Source: Actinoplanes sp. SE50/110
Lineage (GTDB): Bacteria > Actinomycetota > Actinomycetes > Mycobacteriales > Micromonosporaceae
Assembly: GCF_900119315.1 (NCBI RefSeq)
Contig: NZ_LT827010.1
Span: 2,823,001 to 2,887,000 of the forward strand
DNA length: 64,000 nt
Direction: 5' to 3'
The notes below the pieces were generated by a model. The model ran no database searches. It saw only the letters and a program-made list of their open reading frames with translations, and had not been told where the DNA came from. How positions within the stretch are numbered: position 1 is the stretch's first letter; each line of letters opens with the position of its first letter. Shown here one piece after another: positions 52,806 to 62,197 of the stretch. The position numbers were made by a program, and so were the translations under genes.

Positions 52806-53423
52806 ATGATTTTGGACTGGCCGCATTGCGAGAACGCCCGCGACCTAGGCGGTACTCCCACCATGACCGGCGGCCAGATCCGCCCCGGTGCCCTGATCCG
52901 CTCGGACAGCCACAGCCGCCTCACTCCGGCCGCTGCCGAAGCCGTCCGCTCCCAGCCGATCGCCCGGATCCTCGACCTGCGCTGGTCCCGCGAGCTGGCC
53001 GCCGACCCCAGCCCGTTCTTCGCGGACCCGTTCTACCGCCACGTCCCACTGCTGAACGACCCGATGGGTTACGACCCGCCGCTGGACACCTACGCCCCGA
53101 TGCTGGACCACAACACCACCCGGATCGCGCGAGCGTTCCACGAGATCGCCACCGCCCCTCCCGGCACCGTGGTCATCCATTGCCGCGGCGGCCGCGACCG
53201 CACCGGCGCCCTGACCGCCCTCCTCCTGGCCGTAGCCGAAGTCTCCCCGGCCGAGATAGCCGCCGATTTCGCCCGCACCCCAGGCACTTCCCCCGAGGCG
53301 ATGCACAACACGCTGACCCACGCCACCACCCGCTACGGCGGCGTCCCCAACTACCTGACCCACTGCGGCGTAGCCCCCACCGCACTGGCCGCCATCCGCC
53401 ACCGCCTGACCATCACCGCCTAA
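52806..53423 (+). CDS. tyrosine-protein phosphatase (PtpB/Iphp type)
   Basis: 205 residues; starts NARDLGG and has the catalytic loop HCRGGRDRTG (Cys126, Arg132) of CX5R phosphatases. Single domain. TAGGCT is 6 nt before the ATG: leaderless. In this group substrates include phosphotyrosine and phosphoinositides. Confidence 0.92.
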   Translation: MILDWPHCENARDLGGTPTMTGGQIRPGALIRSDSHSRLTPAAAEAVRSQPIARILDLRWSRELAADPSPFFADPFYRHVPLLNDPMGYDPPLDTYAPMLDHNTTRIARAFHEIATAPPGTVVIHCRGGRDRTGALTALLLAVAEVSPAEIAADFARTPGTSPEAMHNTLTHATTRYGGVPNYLTHCGVAPTALAAIRHRLTITA

Positions 53424-53899
53424 CCCCCAGCATCTGACCCGCAGCATCTGACCCGCCTCGGCCTGATTGCGCCTCAGCTCGATCGCGCCTCGGCCCGACC
53501 ACCACCGCCTGACTCTCAGCACCTGACGCGCCTCGGCCTGATCGCGCCTCGGCCCGACCGCCACCGCCTGCCGATCAGCATCTGACGAGCCTCGGCCTGA
53601 TCGCGCCTCGGTCTGACAGCCGCGATCTCATCACCGCTGTATAACTGCCGCCTTTCGCCAACGCGGAAGCTCCAGGCCAGCCCGGCAGCGGTGTTCCGTG
53701 TCGCCGGCACAATGGCTCTCCGACACCAGCCGCTTCCGGCTATGCCCGCGTCGCACCCAGCCGCCTCCCGCTGCGCCCGCACCAGCCGTGCCCGTGCCAG
53801 CCGTGCCCGTGCCGGCTGTGGCCCTGGCGCGCCTGGCGTGCCTGTGCCGGTCTCAGCCGCACCGCAGAGTTCGTGCAGGGTGGGTGGTGGTGCTGTGCA
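53424..53899. repeat. 476-bp region with degenerate repeats
   Basis: Units like CTCGGCCTGATCGCGCCTCG recur about four times at 53455-53620, and GCCCGTGCCAGCCGT-type units at 53780-53830. No gene is convincing. Confidence 0.6.
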
Positions 53900-54625
53900 T
53901 CAGGCGGAGGGGCGGCTCCACTGCACGGAGAGGCCGGTGGCCGCGCGTTCGGTCCGGATCTCCATCGCCGAGCCGAGCATGGTGGCGCGGTCGACCACCA
54001 GCGCGGACCCGTCGAGCGCGTAGGTCACCCGCTCGGAGACCAGAACCGGCTCCCCGGGCGGCCGGCGGAGCAGGCCGGCAGCGGGCTCGGCGAGCAGGCC
54101 GGGACGGACCACCTCAGTAGCGCGGTGGACCAGGCGACCCTTGGCGATCAACGCCGCGTACAGCGACAGATCGCTGAGATCAGCGGACACCAACTCGGTG
54201 CCGCGCACCCACGACAACTGATGCACCGCCGGGCGGCCGCCGACCAGCCGGACCCGTTCCAGCCGCAGCGCCTCGTCCTGACCGATCAGCGCGGCCCAGT
54301 CGGGGGGCGTGCCGATGGACTGGTCGAGGATCTCCGTGGTCACCGTCTGCCCCTGGTCGCGCAGATCCTCGGCGAACCCGTGCAACGACGTGAGCTGGTA
54401 TTTGATCCGCGGGTACACGAACGTCCCCCGGCCCGGCTCCTGCGACAGCAGCCCTTCGTCCTCCAACTGCTTCAGGGCCTGCCGCAGCGTTGCCAGAGTC
54501 ACCCCGTACCGCGCGCTGAGCTCCTTCTGCGGGGGCAGCGCGGACCCGGCCGGCAACTCGCCGTCCTTGATCTTGGTAGTCAGGTCATCGGCGATCACCT
54601 GATATTTCGGCGTGCGCGCGGGCAA
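53900..54625 (-). CDS. GntR/UTRA-family regulator
   Basis: 241 residues; GntR winged helix ([40 protein letters not shown]) and a UTRA ligand domain (LYAALIAKGRLVHRATEVVR). TTG at 54625 has AGGAG spaced 7 nt. The gene overlaps the end of trpA by 41 bp in another frame, so the two are coupled. The ligand is unknown. Confidence 0.88.
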   Translation of the reverse strand: MPARTPKYQVIADDLTTKIKDGELPAGSALPPQKELSARYGVTLATLRQALKQLEDEGLLSQEPGRGTFVYPRIKYQLTSLHGFAEDLRDQGQTVTTEILDQSIGTPPDWAALIGQDEALRLERVRLVGGRPAVHQLSWVRGTELVSADLSDLSLYAALIAKGRLVHRATEVVRPGLLAEPAAGLLRRPPGEPVLVSERVTYALDGSALVVDRATMLGSAMEIRTERAATGLSVQWSRPSA

Positions 54626-55565
54626 CGGGCATCTCCTGGTCGACCTGGTCGAGGGCGGCGCGGTAGGCGGCGACCTCGGCTCGCAGGTCGTCGGGTGAGG
54701 CACCGTCCAGAACCCTACGCATCAGAGCGGCGCCGATCACCACCCCGTCCCCGGCACGTGCCGCCGTGGCCGCCTGCGCCGGCGTGGAGATGCCGAAACC
54801 GATCAGCACGGGCAGGTCGGTCACCGCCTTGAGCCGGGCGGCCAGTGGTGCCGCGGTCGCGGCCAGCGTGTCACGCTCGCCGGTGGTGTTCATGACGCTC
54901 ACCGCATAGACGAACCCTCGGCTGCGCCGGCCGATCTCGGTGAGCCGATCCTCCGGTGTGACCGGCGCGGCCAGCAGCACCAGGTCGATCCCGGCCGCCG
55001 CCGCGGCCCTCTCCAGCCGGTCGGCCTCATCCACCGGCACATCGGGCACGATCAGCCCGGAGAACCCGGCCTCCGCCAGCCGCCGGCAGAACGCCTCCGG
55101 CCCACCCGTATCCCCGCCGCCGCTCAACGGCCCATCGCCTCGGATGGTGGCTCCCGCGCCCGAATCTGTGGGCTCGCCGCACCGGGCGGTCGCCTGGCTG
55201 CCGCGTACGGGCTGGTTCGCTCTGCTGGTGTCTTTTCCACCTTCGCGGGTGGGTTCACCTGCCTGGCGGGTGGGTTCACCTGCCTGGGGGTCGCCGCGAA
55301 AGACGAGGTTGGCGTATGTCATCGCGATCAGTGGGATGCGGATGCGGTGACGCGCCGCGGTCAGGTCGGACAGGATCGACGCAGCCGTTGCTCCCCGGCG
55401 CAACGCCTGGTCGGAAGCTCGTTGGATGGTGGCGCCGTCGACCATCGGGTCGGAGAACGGCAGTCCGATCTCGACCGCGTCGGCGCCGGCGTCCTGGAAG
55501 GCCAGCAGGTAATCGATCCAGTCCGGGGTGATGCCACCGGTCAGGTAAGGATTCAGCCGCTTCAT
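54585..55565 (-). CDS. trpA: tryptophan synthase alpha subunit with a low-complexity insertion
   Basis: A (beta/alpha)8 barrel that cleaves indole-glycerol phosphate to indole. Catalytic Glu32 ([10 protein letters not shown]) and Asp43 (PMVDG) correspond to E. coli Glu49/Asp60; [11 protein letters not shown] and [11 protein letters not shown] are normal. Length is 326 aa against about 265 because residues 91-155, right after MTYANLVF, are a Gly/Thr/Arg-rich insertion that includes the repeat QAGEPTR. The segment next to it contacts TrpB in known structures. ATG overlaps the trpB stop (ATGA). Confidence 0.93.
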   Translation of the reverse strand: MKRLNPYLTGGITPDWIDYLLAFQDAGADAVEIGLPFSDPMVDGATIQRASDQALRRGATAASILSDLTAARHRIRIPLIAMTYANLVFRGDPQAGEPTRQAGEPTREGGKDTSRANQPVRGSQATARCGEPTDSGAGATIRGDGPLSGGGDTGGPEAFCRRLAEAGFSGLIVPDVPVDEADRLERAAAAAGIDLVLLAAPVTPEDRLTEIGRRSRGFVYAVSVMNTTGERDTLAATAAPLAARLKAVTDLPVLIGFGISTPAQAATAARAGDGVVIGAALMRRVLDGASPDDLRAEVAAYRAALDQVDQEMPVARAHAEISGDRR

Positions 55566-56776
55566 CGGACCTCACCGGCCAGCGTCGCCATGTCCTTGTC
55601 TCCCCGGCCGGAGAGGGTGAGCAGCACCGTCGACCCGGCAGGCAGATCGGGCGTGCCGGCCGCGCGCAGCACCCAGGCCACGGCATGCGCCGACTCCAGC
55701 GCGCAGATGATCCCCTCGCTGCGGGCCAGCCGCCGGACCGCGGCGAGCACCTCGTCGTCGGTGACCGTGCGGTATTCCGCCCGGCCGGTCGTCCCCAGAT
55801 GCGCGTGCTCCGGTCCGACACCGGGATAGTCCAGCCCGGCCGCGATCGATTCCGCCTCGAGCACCTGGCCGGCCGGATCCTGCAGGATCAAGGAGCGGTA
55901 GCCGTGCACCACGCCGGGTGTCCCGTTGGTCATCGCGGCGCCACCGGCCGCCTCCACCCCGACCAGCCGCGCCGGAGTGTCCACGAACCCGGCGAAGGTG
56001 CCGGCCGCGTTGGACCCGCCGCCCACGCAGGCCACGACCACGTCGGGAACGACGGGGGTCTGCGCCCGGGCCTCCTCGCCGATCACCCGCTGCAGCTCGC
56101 GGACCAGCCACGGATAGGGATGCGGGCCGGCCACCGATCCGAGGCAGAAATGTGCCTCGTCGACTGCGGCGACCCAGGCGCGCATCGCCTCGTTCGTCGC
56201 GTCCTTCAGCGTGCGGCTGCCGCTGGTCACCGGGATCACCTCGGCGCCGAGCAGCTCCATCCGGAAGACGTTGAGCCGCTGACGGTCGATGTCACGCTCA
56301 CCCATGTAGACGGTGGCGCGCATGCCGAACAGGGCGGCGGCGGTGGCCGTGGCGACGCCGTGCTGGCCGGCGCCGGTCTCGGCGATCAGCCGGGTCTTGC
56401 CCATCCGCTGCGCCAGCACTGCCTGGCCGAGCACGTTGTTGATTTTGTGGGAGCCGGTGTGAGCCAGGTCCTCCCGCTTGAGCAGCAGGGTCACGCCGAG
56501 CTCGGCGGAGAGGTTGGCGGCGGGGGTGAGGGCTGTGGGGCGCCCCGCATATTCCGAGCGGAGCCGGGCGAGCCGCTCGTGGAATGACGGGTCGGCCCAG
56601 GCCTCGCGAAACGCCGCTGCCAGCGCGGCGCAGGCCGGGACCAGTGACTCGGGCACATAACGCCCGCCGAACTCGCCGAAGCGGCCGGTGGCCGTCGGTG
56701 CCTCCATCGCCGCGGCCGGGTGAGGCCTTGCTGTCTCGATGTGTGCTGTCTCCAGCATCTGCGTCGGCGCTGACAT
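55562..56776 (-). CDS. trpB: tryptophan synthase beta subunit
   Basis: 404 residues; PLP-dependent condensation of indole with serine. PLP Lys111 in [28 protein letters not shown] and phosphate loop GGGSNAAG are normal. Preferred start ATG 56776 with GGAG; TTG 56788 is the alternative. The leader holds a strong hairpin. No trpC or other trp gene is adjacent. Confidence 0.96.
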   Translation of the reverse strand: MSAPTQMLETAHIETARPHPAAAMEAPTATGRFGEFGGRYVPESLVPACAALAAAFREAWADPSFHERLARLRSEYAGRPTALTPAANLSAELGVTLLLKREDLAHTGSHKINNVLGQAVLAQRMGKTRLIAETGAGQHGVATATAAALFGMRATVYMGERDIDRQRLNVFRMELLGAEVIPVTSGSRTLKDATNEAMRAWVAAVDEAHFCLGSVAGPHPYPWLVRELQRVIGEEARAQTPVVPDVVVACVGGGSNAAGTFAGFVDTPARLVGVEAAGGAAMTNGTPGVVHGYRSLILQDPAGQVLEAESIAAGLDYPGVGPEHAHLGTTGRAEYRTVTDDEVLAAVRRLARSEGIICALESAHAVAWVLRAAGTPDLPAGSTVLLTLSGRGDKDMATLAGEVR

Positions 56777-56794
56777 CTCACGCTCCAAAAGTTA

Positions 56795-56840
56795 TAGAAC
56801 TCTGCCGCCCAAGCATGCCATGATGGGCGGCAGAGTTCTA
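56795..56840. terminator. 17-bp-arm hairpin between the LolA-like gene and trpB
   Basis: TAGAACTCTGCCGCCCA / TGGGCGGCAGAGTTCTA, 12-nt loop. On the minus strand it follows the LolA-like stop by 18 bp and is followed by TAACTTTT, so it can terminate that gene. Its 3' base is only about 10 nt from the trpB Shine-Dalgarno, so it could equally be an attenuator. A nested palindrome AGTTCTAGAACT lies at 56834-56845. Confidence 0.8.
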
Positions 56841-56858
56841 GAACTATTTCGGAGGGGG

Positions 56859-58034
56859 TCAGGCCACCTTGTACAGCGCCTCCGGCGTCACCAGCCCGGC
56901 CAGCACCCGGCCGTCATCGGTGACCAGCACACTGAACAGCGAGCCGCTCAGCAGCCGGCCCTTGCCCCACGAGCCGCTCACCTCCGGCAGCACACTCAGC
57001 AGTGCCTGCGCCTGCTGGGCGTCCTCACCGGTGCCCTTGCCGGCCTTCGTCAGCTCGGACAGCGTGCCCCCGGGCAGCTTGGCCGAGACGATCGAGGTCC
57101 AGCCCTTGCCGATCACCTTCGGCCCGTCCTTCTGCGACGAGACGGAGGGGACCGGGTGCGGGAGACCCTTCTTGGCCGCGTCACCCTTGGCCGCGCCGGC
57201 CTTGGCGGCGTCCGACGGGGTTCCGGCCTCGTCGATCTTCGCGTTCGGCGGCGGGTTGAAGGTGAACTGCTCCGCGTCCGGCACGCTGAAGCTGATGGAG
57301 TCGAAAGCGACCCGGACAGCCGGCTTCGCCGCACCCTTGGCATACACCTCGACCCGCAGCGGGACGTGCTGCTCGGCGTCGATCGCCAGCCGCACCTGCC
57401 CCACCAGCGACTCGGTGTCTCGCGGGCTCAGCACCAGCTCGTACGCGTCCCGCCCGGCCACCTTGGCCGCGCCGGTGGTCTCGACCTTGGTCGACGGGTC
57501 GATCGCGGCGAGAGCCGCGTCCGCCGCCTGCTGCGGGGTCGACGGCAGTGCGCTGGGCAGCGACCGCGGCGACCCCTTGCCGGCGTCCTTCGGCAGCTTC
57601 AGGTGCTTGCCCGTGTTGTCCGAGCTGCTCCACTGCCAGACGTCCGACCCGTTACGGATCACGTCGGTCTCACCCTGCGTCCCGAGCAGGGCGAACCGCA
57701 CCTTGTCCTCACCCGCGTACCACACGCGGGCGGTGTTGCTGCCGGCGATCAGACTGGTCAGGCCACCGGTGCCGCCGGCCGAGGCGCCGAACTTGCTGGC
57801 CAGCCCGGCGACGCCGGGCAGACCCAGATCGGTGCTCTCGACCACGGTGCCGGAGAGACCGGCCGGGTTGGCGCCCTGCAGATCCACCAGCAACTGGGCC
57901 GCGCTGCGGTCCGGCAGCGAGGGGCCGGCATTCGCCACGATCGTGCCGGCTGCCGCGCCGCCCCCGATGACGACGACCGCGGTGGCCCCCGGTAGCAGCC
58001 AGCGCAGTGCCGGCCTCGACTTCCACACGGACAC
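56859..58034 (-). CDS. LolA/RseB-like secreted lipoprotein-sensor domain protein
   Basis: 391 residues: an N-terminal membrane anchor (WLLPGATAVVVIGGGAAAG) and a LolA/LppX-like half-barrel (about 45-270; DVWQWSSSDNTGKHLKL, GRDAYELVLSPRDTESLVG) as in RseB/MucB. A C-terminal extension of about 120 residues has a conserved-looking tail. GTG at 58034 with GGAGG spaced 8 nt. It may bind lipids and signal through the divergent two-component system. Confidence 0.8.
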   Translation of the reverse strand: MSVWKSRPALRWLLPGATAVVVIGGGAAAGTIVANAGPSLPDRSAAQLLVDLQGANPAGLSGTVVESTDLGLPGVAGLASKFGASAGGTGGLTSLIAGSNTARVWYAGEDKVRFALLGTQGETDVIRNGSDVWQWSSSDNTGKHLKLPKDAGKGSPRSLPSALPSTPQQAADAALAAIDPSTKVETTGAAKVAGRDAYELVLSPRDTESLVGQVRLAIDAEQHVPLRVEVYAKGAAKPAVRVAFDSISFSVPDAEQFTFNPPPNAKIDEAGTPSDAAKAGAAKGDAAKKGLPHPVPSVSSQKDGPKVIGKGWTSIVSAKLPGGTLSELTKAGKGTGEDAQQAQALLSVLPEVSGSWGKGRLLSGSLFSVLVTDDGRVLAGLVTPEALYKVA

Positions 58035-58261
58035 GATGTCCACCTCCCGTTGGTATGCAGCAATCGTGCTTCGGCACCGCTGTGACAAGGCTGAGAGCGA
58101 CCCGTAGGGGCCAGGCTTAGGGGACCACAGGGCCGCTAGCCATGTGCAGTGACATAGGTGGCGTTCGAGGGAGATGAGCAGGCAGCAACGGCAGGTGCGA
58201 ATGAACGACGGCGTCAGGCGACAAGAATTTGGGTGCACTAGCTATAGGTGCGTGCGGTCTG

Positions 58262-58350
58262 AGGATCGGGGTGCCGGGGTGCCGGGGTGCCGGGGTGCCG
58301 GGGTGCCGGGGTGCCGGGGTGCCGGGGTGCCGGAGTGCCGGAGTGCCGGA
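58262..58350. repeat. 10-bp minisatellite upstream of the two-component genes
   Basis: Seven perfect copies of GGGGTGCCGG-type units, then three AGTGCCGG-type units, in the 430-bp gap before the response regulator. The promoter must lie around it, so copy number could alter expression. Confidence 0.9.
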
Positions 58351-58463
58351 GTGCCGGGTGTCAGAGGTCTCCATGCGATCAGGGCGTGCGGTGGGGCCTG
58401 GAGTGCTGTGACGGGACTGAGAGCCGGTAACCACCGGAGGGATCGACATGACAAGGTGGCATC

Positions 58464-59141
58464 GTGCGGTTGCTGGTGGTGGAGGACGAGGAACGGCTGG
58501 CTGCTGCGCTGCGTCGTGGCTTGCAGGCCGAGGGGTTCGCGGTCGATGTGGCCCACGACGGGCAGGACGGGCTGGAGATGGCCCGCCACGGCGGATATGA
58601 CGCGATGATTCTCGATGTCATGCTGCCGCGGCTCTCCGGGTATCGCGTCGTGCGACAGTTGCGGGCCGAGCGGCACTGGTTGCCGGTGCTGATGCTCTCC
58701 GCGAAAGACGGTGAGTATGACCAGGCCGATGGTCTGGATTGCGGCGCCGACGACTATCTGACCAAGCCTTTTTCGTACGTCGTCCTCCTCGCCCGGCTGC
58801 GCGCGTTGCTGCGCCGTGGCACGCAGGCTCGGCCCGTGGTTCTGACCTGTGGTGATGTCGAGCTGGATCCGGCGGAGAAGCGGGTGCTGGTCACCGGCAC
58901 CGAGGTCACCCTGACCACCCGCGAGTTCGCCCTGCTGGAGTATCTGATCCGTCGTCCGGGCGAGGTCGTCTCGAAGACCGAACTGCTTGATCATGTCTGG
59001 GATGCCGCTCTGGAGACCGCGCCCAACGCTGTGGAGGTCTACATCGGCTACCTGCGTCGCAAGATCGGCCGGGACCGTCTGGAAACGGTCCGCGGTTCCG
59101 GCTACCGCCTCGTCGCCGCGTCCGGCGCCCTCACCGAGTAG
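58464..59141 (+). CDS. OmpR-family response regulator
   Basis: 225 residues: receiver with acidic pocket VVEDEE, phospho-acceptor Asp51 (MILDVMLPRLSG) and Lys101 (LTKPFS), then the OmpR winged helix (LTTREFALLEYLIRRPGEVV). GTG start with AAGGTGG. Partner kinase lies 440 bp downstream, not overlapping as is usual. Confidence 0.95.
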   Translation: MRLLVVEDEERLAAALRRGLQAEGFAVDVAHDGQDGLEMARHGGYDAMILDVMLPRLSGYRVVRQLRAERHWLPVLMLSAKDGEYDQADGLDCGADDYLTKPFSYVVLLARLRALLRRGTQARPVVLTCGDVELDPAEKRVLVTGTEVTLTTREFALLEYLIRRPGEVVSKTELLDHVWDAALETAPNAVEVYIGYLRRKIGRDRLETVRGSGYRLVAASGALTE

Positions 59142-59392
59142 CAGCCATGACACCGAGGCCCCCTCCCGCGTCGTCCGGTGGCGTGGTGGCGCCGGGCCGC
59201 GGTGATGCCGCCGTTCGCGCACGGCTCGGAAGTGGGCGGCTCGCCGTGGTGGTGCCAGCTGACGGAAGGGCGTTGACGGTGAGGTCGGTGCCCGCGCTTG
59301 AGCCGGTGAGCGGGTGGGGGTTGCGGGCCGGTGGGGTCGGTGCCGGCGCTTGAGCTATCGAACTGGTGGGGGCTTGTAACCAGTGGGGTCGG

Positions 59393-59492
59393 CGCCCCCG
59401 CTTGAGCTGGTGAGCTGGTGAGCTGGTGAGCTGGTGAGCTGGTGAGCTGGTGAGCTGGTGAGCTGGTGAGCCGGTGAGCCGGTGAGCCGGTG
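59393..59492. repeat. 9-bp minisatellite between response regulator and kinase
   Basis: About nine copies of GAGCTGGT(G) then three GAGCCGGT(G), in the 441-bp gap. Similar to the repeat after the kinase (GTGAGCTGGGCC). Confidence 0.9.
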
Positions 59493-59582
59493 GGGTCGGC
59501 GGCTGGGCGTGGGGTCGTGAGGCGGGCGGGGAGGGCGTGGGGCAGTGACGGTGGTGGGGGAGACGCGCGGGGCGGTGGGGTG

Positions 59583-60986
59583 ATGCGGCGGCGGCTTCGG
59601 GAGCTGAGTCTGCGGGCTCGGCTGTTGCTGATCTCGGTGGCGGCGCTGGGGTTCGGGCTGGCGGCCGGCGGGGTGGTGCTGGTGACAGTGCTGACCTTCG
59701 CGCAGGGGCGGGCGGTGCACTCGCAGGCGATGGACACGGCGCGAGGGGTGGCGAGCCTGGTCGATCAGGGGCAGCTGCCCAGTCGGATCGAGGTTTCGCC
59801 GGAGACGAAAGTTCAGGTCATCGACGAATCGGGGCGGGTGCGGTCGGTGTCGGCCACGGCTGACCGGCTGGTGCCCTTCCTGTACGAGGATGAGCTGCGG
59901 GATCTGCCCGACGGGGAGGGACGGTCGATCCCCGGGGAGCGGATCGGGTTCGAGGGCGAGGCCCGGGTGGTCAAACTGACCGCGGGTCCGGCCACCCAGC
60001 CGCTGCGAATCCTGGTGGCGCGGTCGACCAGCGAGCTGACGCAGAGCGTGCATCTGCTGCGGGTCACGCTGCTGGTGGCGTTCCCGCTGCTGGTGGCCTT
60101 GCTGGCGGCCGGGCTGTGGCGGGCGCTCGGGGCGGCGCTGCGGCCGGTGGACGCGCTGCGCGCCGGAGCTGAAGAGATCACCGGGGGGACCCGGGCCGGA
60201 CGGCTGCCGGTGCCGGACTCGCACGACGAGGTCGGGCGGCTGGCGATCACGCTCAACGACATGCTGCATCGGCTGGACACGGCGCGGGCGCGGCAGCGGG
60301 CGTTCGTGGCGGACGCGGCGCACGAGTTGCGCAGCCCGCTCACCAACATGCGAACCGAGCTGGAGGTGGCGCAGCGGCTGCCGGACGACACCGACTGGGC
60401 GGCCTTCACCGACGATCTGCTCGTCGATGTGCAACGACTGTCCCGGCTGGTGGACGACCTGCTGTTGCTGGCGCGGGCCGATGACGGGGTGGGGCGGGCG
60501 GCGGTCGCTCGCCGGCTCGAGGAGGTCGACCTCGGGCAGTTGGTCGATGAGGTGGCGTCGCGGTATCCGGGTGTGGAGGTCGTGGCGTCCGACGAGCCGC
60601 TGCCGATGGTGGCCGAGCCGGACGGGCTGGCCCGGGTGGTGGCGAATCTGATCGACAACGCCTGCCGGCACAAACGGGACCGGGTGACGGTGCGTACGGC
60701 AGCGTCCGGGACGGACCTGCTGGTCGTGGTCACCGACGACGGGCCGGGGATTCCGGCGGAAGACCGGGAACGGGTGTTCCACCGGTTCACCCGGCTCGAC
60801 GATGCACGGGCGCGGGATGCCGGCGGGTCCGGGCTGGGGTTGGCGATCGTCCGGGAACTGGTGCGCAGGCACGGCGGTTCGGTGACGCTCGGCGACGCTG
60901 AGCCGGGACTGCGGGTCGAGGTTCGCCTACCGGCCGACAAACAGCAGACGCCCGTATCCGCTTCAACCCCGGCGAGCCCGAAGTGA
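59583..60986 (+). CDS. sensor histidine kinase
   Basis: 467 residues: TM1, a periplasmic sensor of about 140, TM2, HAMP, H-box (FVADAAHELRSPLTNMRTE), N-box (VVANLIDNACRHKRD), DDGPGIP and GGSGLGLAIV. ATG at 59583 (GTG 59580 possible); the frame open from 59490 is a repeat artefact. Pairs with the response regulator at 58464. Confidence 0.93.
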   Translation: MRRRLRELSLRARLLLISVAALGFGLAAGGVVLVTVLTFAQGRAVHSQAMDTARGVASLVDQGQLPSRIEVSPETKVQVIDESGRVRSVSATADRLVPFLYEDELRDLPDGEGRSIPGERIGFEGEARVVKLTAGPATQPLRILVARSTSELTQSVHLLRVTLLVAFPLLVALLAAGLWRALGAALRPVDALRAGAEEITGGTRAGRLPVPDSHDEVGRLAITLNDMLHRLDTARARQRAFVADAAHELRSPLTNMRTELEVAQRLPDDTDWAAFTDDLLVDVQRLSRLVDDLLLLARADDGVGRAAVARRLEEVDLGQLVDEVASRYPGVEVVASDEPLPMVAEPDGLARVVANLIDNACRHKRDRVTVRTAASGTDLLVVVTDDGPGIPAEDRERVFHRFTRLDDARARDAGGSGLGLAIVRELVRRHGGSVTLGDAEPGLRVEVRLPADKQQTPVSASTPASPK

Positions 60987-60989
60987 TGG

Positions 60990-61127
60990 CCCGCCCGGAG
61001 GCGGGGTGAGCTGGCCGGCGGGACCCCGGAGGCGGGGTGAGCTGGGCCGGCGGGACCCCGGAGGCGGGGTGAGCTGGGCCGGCGGGACCCCGGAGGCGGG
61101 GTGAGCTGGGCCGGCGGGACCCCGGAG
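60990..61127. repeat. 32-bp tandem repeat after the kinase
   Basis: Four copies of a 32-bp unit (starts GGAGGCGGGGTGAGCTGGGC). Each ends CGGCGGGACCCC. Confidence 0.9.
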
Positions 61128-61258
61128 GTGGGGGCGGGGGCGCGGACGGGTGAGAATCGGGGGAAAAGCTGTGGAGGGTGGGAACTTTCCGCAACATCGG
61201 GCCGACCAAGGAGCGTGCCCGGCAGCGGGCGATGAATCGACGGAAGGTTCCTTCAACA

Positions 61259-61996
61259 ATGTCGCTGCTCAAGCGTTCCGCAGTGGTGGCCGCCGCGGCC
61301 GGATTGCTGACCCTGGCGCTGGCCGGACCGGCCGCCGCGCATGTGACGGTCAACCCGAACACGGCGACCGCGGGCGGATACACGAAGGTCGCCTTCCGCG
61401 TGCCGAACGAGTCGGACAGCGCGTCGACCACCAAGCTCGAGGTGAACCTGCCGGCCGACCAGCCGATCGCCTCGGTGTCGGTGAAGCCGCTGCCGGGATG
61501 GACGGCGACCGCGGTGAAGACGAAGCTGGCCACGCCGATCAAATCGCACGACACCGAGATCACCGAGGCGGTTTCCAAGATCACCTGGACGGCGGCCAAG
61601 GGGTCGGAGATCCAGCCGGGGCAGTTCCAGGAGTTCGACGTGTCGATGGGGGCGTTGCCGCAATCGGGGCAGCTGGTGTTCAAGGCGCTGCAGACGTACT
61701 CCGACGGCACCGTGGTCCGCTGGATCGACGAGCCCACCGCGGACGGGTCCGAGCCGGACAGCCCGGCGCCGGTGCTCAAGATCGTGCCGGCTGCCGCCGC
61801 GAGCGCCTCGCCGGCCGCCGCTGCCGCCGCCGCCCCGGCGAAAGCCGACGACTCCGGCGATTCGGGCAGCGGTACGGGCTGGGGTCTTGCCGGACTCGTC
61901 GCCGGGTTGGTGGCGCTGGTGCTGGCCGGACTCGCGTACGCGAAAGCAAGCCGTAAGCCGGAGACCGCCGGAACCGGCAAGGCCGCCGCAAGCTGA
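61259..61996 (+). CDS. YcnI-like copper-binding membrane protein (DUF1775)
   Basis: 245 residues: signal peptide to AAA, then mature N-terminus HVTVNP, the His that YcnI uses to bind Cu(II), with Trp in KPLPGWTATAVK and ITWTAAKG. An Ala/Asp/Ser linker and C-terminal TM anchor follow. ATG with GGAAGG upstream. Usually near copC/Sco genes; none here. Confidence 0.9.
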   Translation: MSLLKRSAVVAAAAGLLTLALAGPAAAHVTVNPNTATAGGYTKVAFRVPNESDSASTTKLEVNLPADQPIASVSVKPLPGWTATAVKTKLATPIKSHDTEITEAVSKITWTAAKGSEIQPGQFQEFDVSMGALPQSGQLVFKALQTYSDGTVVRWIDEPTADGSEPDSPAPVLKIVPAAAASASPAAAAAAAPAKADDSGDSGSGTGWGLAGLVAGLVALVLAGLAYAKASRKPETAGTGKAAAS

Positions 61997-62197
61997 GGAT
62001 TCGCCGGGGTTGCGGGTCCGCCGGGAGGCCGGACCCGCAACACGCGTCGATCGGGTCGCCGTCTGCTGGACCATTCCCGATGGTGACGCCGGGTAGAAAC
62101 GGATCCATCGGCAGTGGGGTGGGAAGGTCTGTCCCGGAACCGGGGTGAGCTGCGCTAGGCTGCCGCGGAAGATCAACGACGGCCTGCTGGAGAACAC

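Noticed and set aside
58262..59492. CRISPR-like arrays at the two minisatellites
   Set aside because: Units are 9-10 bp, contiguous and without unique spacers; no cas genes.
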